64,000 nucleotides of DNA. Origin: a virus. How positions within the stretch are numbered: position 1 is the first letter of the stretch; each line of letters begins with the position of its first letter. The translations under genes were made by a program, and so were the position numbers. Where the stretch lies: the IMG/VR virus record IMGVR_UViG_3300021963_000069, positions 29,551 to 93,550 of that record. One strand, 5' to 3'. The notes beneath the pieces were generated by a model, which saw only the letters and a program-made list of their open reading frames with translations, ran no database searches and was not told where the DNA came from. Of this stretch, positions 56,481 to 63,790 are shown one piece after another.

Positions 56481-56814
56481 AATCATAATCGGGAGCAATC
56501 ATTACACGCTCAAATCCATCATACTCATCAATACGATAAGAACCATACACCTCTTCAATTTGAAGATTAGCACAGTCATCACTTGCTTTGTCTCCAAGTT
56601 CTTCTACAACTTGAACCAGAATAGGGTCGTGACGAGGGCAATCAACATAACCCCAACATTCATATTTTCTAGCAGTATCATCATACTTACTTTTGGCATT
56701 TGGATTATACTTTGGGTTTAGTTTCAAATCATAACCAAGTTCCACCATCCTATCCATCGCCTCATTAGAAAGACCGAACCCACCGTAGCAGGCATTATAA
56801 ACAACTTTAGTCAT
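56467..56814 (-). CDS. Conserved phage protein (115 aa)
   Basis: It begins MTKVVYNACYGGFGLSNEAM, a start known from many phage hypothetical proteins. It continues DRMVELGYDLKLNPKYNPNA and ends in LQIEEVYGSYRIDEYDGFER and VMIAPDYDWVTP. The family is widespread and uncharacterised. Its -10 lies in the stop region of the gene upstream. Confidence 0.78.
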   Translation of the reverse strand: MTKVVYNACYGGFGLSNEAMDRMVELGYDLKLNPKYNPNAKSKYDDTARKYECWGYVDCPRHDPILVQVVEELGDKASDDCANLQIEEVYGSYRIDEYDGFERVMIAPDYDWVTP

Positions 56815-56837
56815 CAGGTTTCTGTGTGTATGAGACT

Positions 56838-56843
56838 ATTATA
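56838..56843 (-). promoter_or_regulatory. -10 box TATAAT containing a stop codon
   Basis: TATAAT on the minus strand: its TAA is the stop codon of the 86-residue gene (56839-57099). It lies 23 bp before the ATG at 56814. Confidence 0.5.
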
Positions 56844-57099
56844 GGGCATCCAAGTCGGTTTTGCTGTGCTCTGCGGACACTTTCTTAACTGTCACATCTC
56901 CCTGTTCCTGTATTTTTTTAGCAAGATGTAGAATATCCTCAACCGGAATATTTTCTTTGTAGTTATACTTACGAGCAAATGCCTTGACCATACACTCTAA
57001 AGTAATTCCTTGAAGATGCTCCATACTGATAGGCATTCCGTGAGGTAATGACATCATTTCCAGATTGTAAAAATCGTTGTATCTTTGTAAAATATTCAT
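56839..57099 (-). CDS. Small hypothetical protein (86 aa)
   Basis: It begins MNILQRYNDFYNLEMMSLPH and ends VKKVSAEHSKTDLDAL. The middle (EHLQGITLECMVKAFARKYN) is helical. Its start overlaps the upstream stop by one base. Function unknown. Confidence 0.68.
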   Translation of the reverse strand: MNILQRYNDFYNLEMMSLPHGMPISMEHLQGITLECMVKAFARKYNYKENIPVEDILHLAKKIQEQGDVTVKKVSAEHSKTDLDAL

Positions 57100-57638
57100 T
57101 ATGAAAAGTTGAAATGTAATTTACTATAATAATTTAGGTAGCACGATTTGTCCTTAAGTTCTACAAGTGATGATGGTAAAAGATGACCGTATTTCTCAAA
57201 GAAATCTTCTCTGGATACAAATCTCACTCCCATTAACATCCAAATACCAAAATACGAATGAAACTCACGAACGGCACGATACTCTTGAGAATTGACCGGT
57301 TTATAATTTTGTGGATGAGGAGCATTCTTATCATAATCATCCCCATAAGGAATACTTTGAGAACATAGAACACAAAGAGTTCTGCCGTTCCCAGTCCCAA
57401 AGAAATCACCCACAAGAAATCTCATATACTCCTCTTCGGGTATTTCACCATAAGTTTCATTATACTCCTTCATACAATAATCAGCAATCAACTGATATGC
57501 TTGTTTGGTTTTTTGCGGAAGGATTTTGTTGAACTTATTTTCTTCTTTGTTATTCAGGTATGCGAATGCTTCTTGATATGTTTTGAGTGCTTCTCTTTGT
57601 TCGGCAATTTCAAAAAGTTCATCTGGATAGTTTTCCAT
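57099..57638 (-). CDS. Hypothetical protein (179 aa)
   Basis: I chose the ATG at 57638 (MENYPDELFEIAEQREALKT) because GGAGG lies 7 bp upstream. Eight extra residues upstream would place the ribosome site inside the gene. It contains FLVGDFFGTGNGRTLCVLCS, QEYRAVREFHSYFGIW and RFVSREDFFEKYGHLLPSSL. No recognised family; the CxxC at about residue 97 could bind a metal. A sigma70-type promoter is upstream. Confidence 0.72.
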   Translation of the reverse strand: MENYPDELFEIAEQREALKTYQEAFAYLNNKEENKFNKILPQKTKQAYQLIADYCMKEYNETYGEIPEEEYMRFLVGDFFGTGNGRTLCVLCSQSIPYGDDYDKNAPHPQNYKPVNSQEYRAVREFHSYFGIWMLMGVRFVSREDFFEKYGHLLPSSLVELKDKSCYLNYYSKLHFNFS

Positions 57639-57661
57639 TATAGTGCCTCCAAGATAAATCA

Positions 57662-57690
57662 ATTATACACCAAAAACCACTCCTTGTAAA
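57662..57690 (-). promoter_or_regulatory. Sigma70-type promoter TTTACA-N17-TATAAT
   Basis: TTTACA (57685-57690), a 17-bp spacer and TATAAT (57662-57667) on the minus strand, followed by a GGAGG ribosome site. A canonical host-type promoter. Confidence 0.65.
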
Positions 57691-57696
57691 GTACCC

Positions 57697-58620
57697 TTAT
57701 GATAATCTAACTCTTTTGGAAGTGTCTATTCCTCTTTTCTTTTGATATTTCGTAAGTGGTCCGGCAGTTGTAACATATTCAGTTTCAAGGCACATCCACT
57801 TCTGTGAGTTTGTATTTTTTGCTCCTTTTTTACCATCTTCACTCATTTTTTCTTTTGTTCTTTCGTGTACTCCTACACCAAGTTCATAAGTTTTTTTACC
57901 ATTTAATTTACCACTTATTTTACCACCCTTTCTACCGTTTTCACTTTTTTGTTCTGGGGTTAATCCAAAAATCCCTGTTTTATTTTCTTTATGTTTTTTA
58001 CCAGTAATTTTCCCACCTATTTTACCACCTATTTTTCCTCCTTTTTTACCACTTATTTTACCATTTTCACTTCTTTGTTCTGGAGTTAATCCAAAAATCC
58101 CTGTTTTATTTTCTTTATGTTTTTTACCAGTAATTTTCCCACCTATTTTACCATCTTCCGTCATTTGTTCTTTTGTTCTTCCGTGTATTCCTACACCAAG
58201 TTCATAAGATTTTTTACCACTTATTTTACCATTTTCACTTCTTTGTTCTGGGGATATTCCACAAACTCCTACACCAAGTTCTTTTGTTCTTTTACCACCT
58301 ATTTTAGCAGCATTACTGCAAATTTGTAAAGAGATTACTCCACCACAACTTTCATTAAGACACCATTTATCAGTATTATAAAATGGTTTTATCAATCTCT
58401 TTTCAACTTCTTGTGCTTCTATCCAACCTTCGTCGGTGAAATCAAAAAGTTCTAATATCTGTTTCTTTGGAGTATAAAAATTCCAACACCACTTATGTGT
58501 TTTTGGAGAACCCATATAATACTCATTATACCTTTTTTCCTTATGAACTCCATAATAATAGTAAGGAACTTCCTCAAAGGTAATCTTGTATATGTAAATT
58601 CTTGGACTTTGTGAAGTCAT
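57697..58620 (-). CDS. GIY-YIG-like endonuclease with long repeat array (307 aa)
   Basis: I chose the ATG at 58620 (MTSQSPRIYIYKITFEEVPY), since the frame further up crosses a terminator. The first 100 residues (YYYYGVHKEKRYNEYYMGSP, YNTDKWCLNESCGG) match GIY-YIG-type phage nucleases. From about residue 115 come five to six repeats of the form SENGKISGKKSYELGVGIHG, with long GGKIGGKI stretches, then a C-terminal RGIDTSKRVRL segment. The array resembles NUMOD DNA-binding repeats. Same terminator plus late promoter upstream as at 54.9 kb. Confidence 0.82.
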   Translation of the reverse strand: MTSQSPRIYIYKITFEEVPYYYYGVHKEKRYNEYYMGSPKTHKWCWNFYTPKKQILELFDFTDEGWIEAQEVEKRLIKPFYNTDKWCLNESCGGVISLQICSNAAKIGGKRTKELGVGVCGISPEQRSENGKISGKKSYELGVGIHGRTKEQMTEDGKIGGKITGKKHKENKTGIFGLTPEQRSENGKISGKKGGKIGGKIGGKITGKKHKENKTGIFGLTPEQKSENGRKGGKISGKLNGKKTYELGVGVHERTKEKMSEDGKKGAKNTNSQKWMCLETEYVTTAGPLTKYQKKRGIDTSKRVRLS

Positions 58621-58648
58621 AGTTCTACTTTGTGTTTGGTCTGTATTA

Positions 58649-58656
58649 TTTATACG
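58649..58656 (-). promoter_or_regulatory. T4-type late promoter TATAAATA
   Basis: TATAAATA on the minus strand, 28 bp upstream of the ATG at 58620. Confidence 0.6.
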
Positions 58657-58664
58657 AGAAAAGG

Positions 58665-58680
58665 TGCCCGAAAGCACCCA
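58665..58680 (-). terminator. Rho-independent terminator
   Basis: GGTGC / GCACC stem with a 6-nt loop followed on the minus strand by TTTTCTCG. Same design as 54888-54906. Confidence 0.68.
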
Positions 58681-58716
58681 ATCTCTGCTTCTGCGACCAA
58701 ACACAAGCATCATTAT

Positions 58717-59091
58717 TTATAATGCCTCCAATTCATCAGCAAGTGCTAAAATGTCCTTAATATTTACAACACCAATTCCGTGGTCTCCATCTATATGGTA
58801 GTTATCATACCCAAGTTCTTCTACTAATGTTCTCAAAACTGCTCCATATTCATAAAAAACTTTTGCTTGAATAGGGTCTCTACCCTCACGAATAAGTTTT
58901 CCCAAAGTAGGAGAACCTTCTGCGATATTTCGTGCTGCTGATACACATTTTTGTGCGATATTATTCATTTTCAGTTTGCGGAGTTTCTGTGTTGCGTATG
59001 CTGTGAGTTCTCTTTTTGATTTTCTCAATTCTTCTACTTCCTCTGGATTAAGTAGAAACCCATCTGCGATATTTCCGTATTCTTCGGTCAT
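58717..59091 (-). CDS. Hypothetical protein (124 aa)
   Basis: I chose the ATG at 59091 (MTEEYGNIADGFLLNPEEVE), which overlaps the upstream stop by 4 bp. A TTG two codons earlier is unlikely. The protein is helical (SKRELTAYATQKLRKLKMNN) and ends NIKDILALADELEAL, a C-terminal helix pattern shared with neighbours. Unknown function. Confidence 0.7.
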   Translation of the reverse strand: MTEEYGNIADGFLLNPEEVEELRKSKRELTAYATQKLRKLKMNNIAQKCVSAARNIAEGSPTLGKLIREGRDPIQAKVFYEYGAVLRTLVEELGYDNYHIDGDHGIGVVNIKDILALADELEAL

Positions 59092-59267
59092 TTCCAACCA
59101 CCATTAATTGTAGCATAAAACTCATCAAAACAATTTAACCCGTGACATCTCTCCCTCAATCTTTCCAAACTATGGGTCATCAAAAATCCCCAAATAGAAA
59201 ATGCCTCCTTAACTCTCCAATATCCACCACGAAGTTTGAGATAAAGAATATAAAGTTCTTCATTCAT
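59088..59267 (-). CDS. Tiny protein (59 aa)
   Basis: It reads MNEELYILYLKLRGGYWRVK, then EAFSIWGFLMTHSLERLRER and CHGLNCFDEFYATINGGWK. Overlaps both neighbours (4 bp and 8 bp) inside a chain of coupled genes 60756-58717. Function unknown. Confidence 0.62.
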   Translation of the reverse strand: MNEELYILYLKLRGGYWRVKEAFSIWGFLMTHSLERLRERCHGLNCFDEFYATINGGWK

Positions 59268-59439
59268 CTCTAATCTCCTTTAACCATTGGGCGAATTCAA
59301 TCCATTTTGTATCGTTGAATGCTTCTTGGAGAACTTCAGCATTAGGTTCGTGGTTTATTCTATGAATTAATATTTTCATCTCATTACGAATAAGAACCCG
59401 CTGCCTATTAACCATTTCGCATATTTGTAAGTCAGTCAT
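59260..59439 (-). CDS. Tiny protein (59 aa)
   Basis: It reads MTDLQICEMVNRQRVLIRNE, then MKILIHRINHEPNAEVLQEA and FNDTKWIEFAQWLKEIRDE. All-helical. ATGA overlap with the gene upstream. Function unknown. Confidence 0.62.
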   Translation of the reverse strand: MTDLQICEMVNRQRVLIRNEMKILIHRINHEPNAEVLQEAFNDTKWIEFAQWLKEIRDE

Positions 59440-59795
59440 ATAAGAACCTCATAAGACTTTCCATTAAACTTCCAGTCAATCTGGATTTTTTGTTTATCTA
59501 TACTATAAAATACCCGTAGTTTTTTACAGGCACCACCATCCTCAAAGGGATGTTCAAAGAGGGAGTGTCTCATCGTATCTAAAATATCAGTTGTGATGGG
59601 TTCAAACATATAACGATTAAACTCAAGAGTGCTTTTAATTGCCGAAAGCATATAATCATAATACTCTTCTTCGGGTTTTGACTTCCAGTATTTCTTTGAG
59701 AGTTTTACTTTCTCATCACTTACTGGAGCGTAAGGAGAATACTCAAATGCTTCCGTATCTATTTCATAATATGTGGTGTCTGTGATGTCTTTCAT
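59436..59795 (-). CDS. Hypothetical protein (119 aa)
   Basis: It begins MKDITDTTYYEIDTEAFEYS and is Tyr/Asp/Glu-rich, with a C-terminal beta segment (KLRVFYSIDKQKIQIDWKFN). ATGA overlaps on both sides. Function unknown. Confidence 0.68.
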   Translation of the reverse strand: MKDITDTTYYEIDTEAFEYSPYAPVSDEKVKLSKKYWKSKPEEEYYDYMLSAIKSTLEFNRYMFEPITTDILDTMRHSLFEHPFEDGGACKKLRVFYSIDKQKIQIDWKFNGKSYEVLI

Positions 59796-60055
59796 TCGTT
59801 ACTCATCTTCTCCAGTTCCTCGGCAAGATGAATTATAGCATCTTTTACCCATAATTGTCCTTTAATGAAATGATGCTTTTCAATAGAAAATTCCCTATAA
59901 GGGTTCGGTTCTATGTTGAGACTTTCTACTGCCTCACGAAGAGCATTCGCAATAGCATTATTATTGAGGTCTTGAACCACAAAATCTACTCTCTTATTTG
60001 CGAAGGTAGAATAAAATTTATCCACAATTAGTTCCGCTCTACTTCTTGTACTCAT
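59792..60055 (-). CDS. Small helical protein (87 aa)
   Basis: It begins MSTRSRAELIVDKFYSTFAN and ends KDAIIHLAEELEKMSNE, a C-terminal helix of the type also seen at 58717 and 55530. ATGA overlap with the upstream 58-residue gene. Function unknown. Confidence 0.66.
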   Translation of the reverse strand: MSTRSRAELIVDKFYSTFANKRVDFVVQDLNNNAIANALREAVESLNIEPNPYREFSIEKHHFIKGQLWVKDAIIHLAEELEKMSNE

Positions 60056-60228
60056 AATTTTTCACCACAATAATCCATACCATTCCAGATTTCGTGTTTG
60101 ATAATTTCTTCAAAACATTCCCCCAACGAGGATGATATACCATTATACTCATTAATTCCATCTGGTCCAGTATATAATTCCCAAGTGTAGTTGCCGTCTC
60201 CGGGATGATATAAGATTTCAACTTTCAT
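60052..60228 (-). CDS. Small hypothetical protein (58 aa)
   Basis: It reads MKVEILYHPGDGNYTWELYT, then GPDGINEYNGISSSLGECFE and EIIKHEIWNGMDYCGEKL. It fits its neighbours (ATGA overlap downstream, 11-bp overlap upstream) and has a balanced composition. The overlapping frame at 60039-60221 is therefore rejected. Function unknown. Confidence 0.66.
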   Translation of the reverse strand: MKVEILYHPGDGNYTWELYTGPDGINEYNGISSSLGECFEEIIKHEIWNGMDYCGEKL

Positions 60229-60568
60229 TCAGTTTCTCCTGAAGTTGTTCTGGTGTAAATGTAGTTTCATCAATCATAAGACCCAATATTTCTTTAGAAG
60301 GATTTTTTACATCGTAATCACAGTAATACATTTTACTACCTTGATAATAAGTTCTTCCATTCTTATCTTCAAGATAGTTGATGTCTCCAACATAAAGAGA
60401 TTTGTTCTTTTTAGCAGAAAAATATCTATCCAAAAAATCTGGATATTTATTCACAAAATCTGGTGATTTAATATCATCCAAGAAACATCGTTCTTCTTTA
60501 TGAGGTTCTTCTTTGGAAACTAACCGAAACCCAAATCGGGCAAGTAATTTGTTGAGTAAGTTAATCAT
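60218..60568 (-). CDS. Hypothetical protein (116 aa)
   Basis: It begins MINLLNKLLARFGFRLVSKE, possibly a short amphipathic or membrane-binding helix. The rest (FLDDIKSPDFVNKYPDFLDR, SLYVGDINYLEDKNGRTYYQ) is charged. Function unknown. Confidence 0.68.
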   Translation of the reverse strand: MINLLNKLLARFGFRLVSKEEPHKEERCFLDDIKSPDFVNKYPDFLDRYFSAKKNKSLYVGDINYLEDKNGRTYYQGSKMYYCDYDVKNPSKEILGLMIDETTFTPEQLQEKLNES

Positions 60569-60756
60569 TTTCCATTACCATCCCACACATAAGACTTTAA
60601 CAACTCGTTGTCTTTTTCCAGTTGTTCCACTCTTTCTACCAAATCTTGAAGAATAAGAATTAAAGCAGGATAGTCCAGATTTGTAATATCATTTCCCCTT
60701 TCCATATCGGTATAGGTGAAATATTGAAGTTCTTTCGTAAGGTTTCTGGAAGTCAT
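60565..60756 (-). CDS. Small coiled-coil protein (63 aa)
   Basis: I chose the ATG at 60756 (MTSRNLTKELQYFTYTDMER); a longer frame crosses the promoter. The C-terminal half (LILQDLVERVEQLEKDNELL) is a coiled coil. The TATAAT at 60778-60783 lies 21 bp upstream. First gene of the chain. Confidence 0.68.
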   Translation of the reverse strand: MTSRNLTKELQYFTYTDMERGNDITNLDYPALILILQDLVERVEQLEKDNELLKSYVWDGNGK

Positions 60757-60777
60757 AATGTGTTTGTGTATGAAAGT

Positions 60778-60836
60778 ATTATAAGGCATCTGGTGCCCCT
60801 GTGGAGTGGTGTCTGTGCCAGTTTAGGAAGTGTCCT
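60778..60836 (-). promoter_or_regulatory. Intergenic cassette: dyad and -10 TATAAT
   Basis: GTGCCA-N10-TGTCCT (60815-60836) over the stop at 60835; TATAAT at 60778-60783, 31 bp away; leader CATACACAAACACATT without Shine-Dalgarno. Confidence 0.62.
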
Positions 60837-61032
60837 ACCTCGCATCCTTTTCAAGTGTCTCAATACAATCCATCCATCCAGCATTATAATCGGCATCATA
60901 CTTGCTTTCTTCTCTATGATGAGTTTTTAACCAGCATTTTACGACATCTACAATCTCATTCGCAATCACACCACCAGATTGGACGGCATTATGAGTATAA
61001 TACCATTCTGTAAGTTGTTCGTGAAGTTTCAT
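60835..61032 (-). CDS. Small protein with GWxDC motif (65 aa)
   Basis: It begins MKLHEQLTEWYYTHNAVQSG and ends YDADYNAGWMDCIETLEKDA. The C-terminal Y-N-x-G-W/Y-x-D-C-I-x-x-L motif recurs in at least four other proteins of this region. Function unknown. Confidence 0.7.
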   Translation of the reverse strand: MKLHEQLTEWYYTHNAVQSGGVIANEIVDVVKCWLKTHHREESKYDADYNAGWMDCIETLEKDAR

Positions 61033-61685
61033 TTTTTGTTCCTTAACTTTGATTTGATTTTAGTGAGTGCGTCATTATATCCATCTACAAGGTCAATTAC
61101 AGAAGCACTTTGAGTTCCAGAACTATCTTGTTCTTTAGGCAACCAAAGTTGTATCTGGTCTATCAAGTCATCAATCGCAACTTCTCTATCCCAATCTTGA
61201 TGAATACCATCATATACATCATCCCACCAACGAGTAATGAGTGCTTCAAGAGTTTTACCCAACTCAAACTTCAAAAAATCGGGCGGATTTTCCTCCCACT
61301 CCTTCAACATCCTATTTACAACATCATCATTCTCATACTTATTCTCTAACCTATCCAGAACCTCATTCATAGGTTTTGGAGTTTGTGGTTTCACCCAATC
61401 TAATGGATTTTCATTAGGATGCTCTTCACACCATTTTTTACTCTCACGAACAACATCCCATTTTTCGGGTTCCTTTGGTTTTTGAAACTCCTCAACAGCA
61501 TCTACAATCTCATAACAACAATCGTAGGAATATCCAAGATTACGGATTACATCAAGAAGTTTTTCTGGTTTTGGATAAGCATTCTTGATTTTATCAAAGA
61601 GTGGTCGGGTCTCATCGTTGAGTTCCACATACTTATCAATCTGTTTCAACTCCTCAACTGTAAGATTAAGTGTAATGTCAGTCAT
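61029..61685 (-). CDS. Hypothetical acidic protein with C-terminal GY motif (218 aa)
   Basis: It begins MTDITLNLTVEELKQIDKYV, contains many Glu/Asp/Trp residues (VRESKKWCEEHPNENPLDWV) and ends SVIDLVDGYNDALTKIKSKL. The C-terminus is a degenerate form of the GYxxC motif. ATGA overlap with the next gene. Function unknown. Confidence 0.68.
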   Translation of the reverse strand: MTDITLNLTVEELKQIDKYVELNDETRPLFDKIKNAYPKPEKLLDVIRNLGYSYDCCYEIVDAVEEFQKPKEPEKWDVVRESKKWCEEHPNENPLDWVKPQTPKPMNEVLDRLENKYENDDVVNRMLKEWEENPPDFLKFELGKTLEALITRWWDDVYDGIHQDWDREVAIDDLIDQIQLWLPKEQDSSGTQSASVIDLVDGYNDALTKIKSKLRNKK

Positions 61686-62103
61686 TTTTCAAGTTCTCCT
61701 CCAAAACAGTAAGACAATATTCATATCCTTTCTTATATTCTCCACACATCACATTATCTGCGTATTGAGACATCCATTCTTTTACAATTTCACAAAACTC
61801 ATCACAATCAGGTACAATCCATACTGTTTCATGAAATAATTGATGAAGAGTTTTGAGTTCTTCTAGTTCTTCTTCTGGTTCTTGTGATACTTTCTCTTCA
61901 TAAGCAGCATTATAACCCTGCTCAAAATTCGTCCAAGTTGAACCATCCCAACAAGTATCGGCAATATCAGTCACAGGATACCTACCATAAACTCTTTTGA
62001 ATGCTTCTTCTACTGGTGATTTTGTTTTTTCCAGTTCCTCCAAGAATGAGAGTTTCTTCTCAAGCATTTTGATTTCTGCTTTTACTTTTTGAATTTCAGT
62101 CAT
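61678..62103 (-). CDS. Coiled-coil protein with YGRYP motif (141 aa), paralogue A
   Basis: An N-terminal coiled coil (IQKVKAEIKMLEKKLSFLEE) is followed by VEEAFKRVYGRYPVTDIADT and GSTWTNFEQGYNAAYEEK, then EYKKGYEYCLTVLEE. The middle is paralogous to the protein at 62798-63226 (VEKAYRDFYGHYPIIDMS, ATWVAFKEGYKAG). Function unknown. Confidence 0.72.
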   Translation of the reverse strand: MTEIQKVKAEIKMLEKKLSFLEELEKTKSPVEEAFKRVYGRYPVTDIADTCWDGSTWTNFEQGYNAAYEEKVSQEPEEELEELKTLHQLFHETVWIVPDCDEFCEIVKEWMSQYADNVMCGEYKKGYEYCLTVLEENLKND

Positions 62104-62294
62104 TTTACTTCCCCAATAATGGATTTGAGTTGTTTGAGATTATCATAAAGTTCTTTTTGAAAATCATAACATTCAGTCAAATGGTCTATGTTGTTGTCCT
62201 CAAAGTTAGTTTCCTCACGGATTTCCCAAGACAAACCATCCATATCTGCTGCGGTTTCTGTGAGAAAGTATTCAAGTGTTTCAAGTAAAGTCAT
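62100..62294 (-). CDS. Small helical protein (64 aa)
   Basis: It begins MTLLETLEYFLTETAADMDG and ends KELYDNLKQLKSIIGEVK. All-helical and acidic. Overlaps both neighbours (ATGA / one base). Function unknown. Confidence 0.66.
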   Translation of the reverse strand: MTLLETLEYFLTETAADMDGLSWEIREETNFEDNNIDHLTECYDFQKELYDNLKQLKSIIGEVK

Positions 62295-62506
62295 TAGAAT
62301 TCATCCACAACAAGCATTCCATTTACATAACCAATCCCAGTTTTTTGTCTGCGGATTTCTTCCTGTTGTCCTTCCTCAAAGATTTTACGGGCAAACTTCA
62401 AGAGGTCTTCTTCATCACATTCCCAGTAAATGTCGTTTGTTGTTTTACTTATGTGTCTATCAAACCCATAGGATTTAGCAAGTTCAATAATTTCAGGATT
62501 AGTCAT
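62294..62506 (-). CDS. Small protein (70 aa)
   Basis: It begins MTNPEIIELAKSYGFDRHIS and contains DIYWECDEEDLLKFARKIFE, then TGIGYVNGMLVVDEF. The 'i..LA..yGF........W.c.eedLLkFA..i.' pattern is common in small phage proteins of this type. Function unknown. Confidence 0.68.
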   Translation of the reverse strand: MTNPEIIELAKSYGFDRHISKTTNDIYWECDEEDLLKFARKIFEEGQQEEIRRQKTGIGYVNGMLVVDEF

Positions 62507-62509
62507 TCT

Positions 62510-62716
62510 TCAATCTCCAAGAACACCAGACCTTACACTATCCACACCTTCTCCATAACCATCACTATAACCCTTATTATATGCCTTATAAGTAGATATA
62601 AGAGCAAACTTTACAGCAACCTCACGGAAGGCATTATTGAGAGCACCAATCATTTCAGTATTCATTCCAAACTGGGTTCCATCTCCCCAGAGTTCAATAA
62701 GTTCTTGTTCGGTCAT
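62510..62716 (-). CDS. Small protein with GYxDGY motif (68 aa)
   Basis: It begins MTEQELIELWGDGTQFGMNT and contains the C-terminal YKAYNKGYSDGYGEGVDSVR, another form of the recurrent GY motif. It starts after the TATAAT at 62742-62747. Function unknown. Confidence 0.68.
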   Translation of the reverse strand: MTEQELIELWGDGTQFGMNTEMIGALNNAFREVAVKFALISTYKAYNKGYSDGYGEGVDSVRSGVLGD

Positions 62717-62741
62717 TTGAAGTTCCTTTGGTTATGAGTGT

Positions 62742-62799
62742 ATTATAGGGCATCTGGAGGGTTCTGTGGGTGCCTCTGTGCCAGTTCAAAAGGTGTCCT
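62742..62799 (-). promoter_or_regulatory. Intergenic cassette: dyad and -10 TATAAT
   Basis: GTGCCA-N10-TGTCCT-type dyad (62778-62799) over the stop at 62798; TATAAT at 62742-62747, 30 bp away. Confidence 0.62.
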
Positions 62800-63226
62800 A
62801 GTCATTTTTCTGTCCTGCCTTGTATCCTTCTTTAAATGCTACCCAAGTCGCAGCATCATAATCATTCGTAGACATATCAATTATTGGATAATGTCCGTAA
62901 AAATCCCGATATGCTTTTTCAACATCAGTCCTCACAGTTTCCTGATATTCTAATAGTTTCAATCTCTGTTGGAGGTTCGCAATATCTTTCTTGGTTTGTT
63001 CTATTTGTGAGAGTTCGGGTTCTTGTGGTGGTTCTGGTCCCAACCATTCTTCAAGTGCTTCTAATGCTCCCTCTTCACCAGTTTTAGGTTTCACTTTATT
63101 CACAAATATTTTAAGGGTTTTCCCTTTATCTTGAAATTGCCAAGATACATCATTATCATCTTTCCAAGAAACATACTCCCTGCCCCCAGTATCTGTAATA
63201 ACTTCAAGTCTTGTAATTCTAGTCAT
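62798..63226 (-). CDS. Coiled-coil protein with YGHYP motif (142 aa), paralogue B
   Basis: It begins MTRITRLEVITDTGGREYVS, has a coiled coil (QTKKDIANLQQRLKLLEYQE) and the conserved VEKAYRDFYGHYPIIDMS / WVAFKEGYKAGQKND end shared with 61678-62103. The domain order differs between the two, so they share a module. Function unknown. Confidence 0.72.
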   Translation of the reverse strand: MTRITRLEVITDTGGREYVSWKDDNDVSWQFQDKGKTLKIFVNKVKPKTGEEGALEALEEWLGPEPPQEPELSQIEQTKKDIANLQQRLKLLEYQETVRTDVEKAYRDFYGHYPIIDMSTNDYDAATWVAFKEGYKAGQKND

Positions 63227-63768
63227 TTGAATAAGTTTTTATTTACTTCACGAATACAATCATTATAACCTAAATGATACTCTGGTAGTCCAACACCTTT
63301 TTTATATTCAGGAATATTCTCCCTAATCAAATCCCTTACCCTATCAGTCATATCATCACACCCGCAAGTATCACCAAGTTTAGTTTTTAGCAATCCCCAT
63401 AGTTTATCATAAAAACTTTGAGGTTCTATGATGCGTTGATACTTCACACCCATAATGGTTGCCGTGTCTCCTTCTATGAGAACCTTTGAGATGTCTATTT
63501 CTGTTTGAGAGTTCATCACTTTTTCTGTTTCCCTCCGTAGTTTTTCTTCCACTTGATGAGTTTCCGCATTACCATTAAATGCTGAAACAAAAGCAGTTGC
63601 GTTTCCACCCTTTTCAACAATCATATACATTTTAGATGTTATTCCACACTCTGGATTATCACAGGTCATCGTGATTTCTCCTGCGAATATATCATAAGTG
63701 CTCCAAACCCATTTATGATAGTTTCCACATTCAGGGCACTTCCACTTTACAATTCGGTCGTTATTCAT
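63223..63768 (-). CDS. Zinc-ribbon protein with GYNDC motif (181 aa)
   Basis: A CPECG at residues 10-14 and CDNPECG around residue 36 form a four-Cys zinc ribbon. The C-terminus LPEYHLGYNDCIREVNK carries the GYxxC motif. A CGCDD pair lies near residue 136. It may bind nucleic acid, but this is inferred. The -10 TATAAT (63791-63796) lies 22 bp upstream. Confidence 0.72.
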   Translation of the reverse strand: MNNDRIVKWKCPECGNYHKWVWSTYDIFAGEITMTCDNPECGITSKMYMIVEKGGNATAFVSAFNGNAETHQVEEKLRRETEKVMNSQTEIDISKVLIEGDTATIMGVKYQRIIEPQSFYDKLWGLLKTKLGDTCGCDDMTDRVRDLIRENIPEYKKGVGLPEYHLGYNDCIREVNKNLFK

Positions 63769-63790
63769 TTGTTTGGTTGCTTATGAGGTT

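Noticed and set aside
57804-58329. Plus-strand frames rich in Phe/Tyr/Leu opposite the GIY-YIG-like gene
   Set aside because: They mirror the Lys/Gly-rich repeats on the other strand and are not independent genes.
60039-60221. Minus-strand frame starting MKSYIIPETATTLGNYILDQ
   Set aside because: It overlaps the better frame at 60052-60228 (MKVEILYHPGDGNYTWELYT), which has balanced composition and a 4-bp overlap with the next gene.
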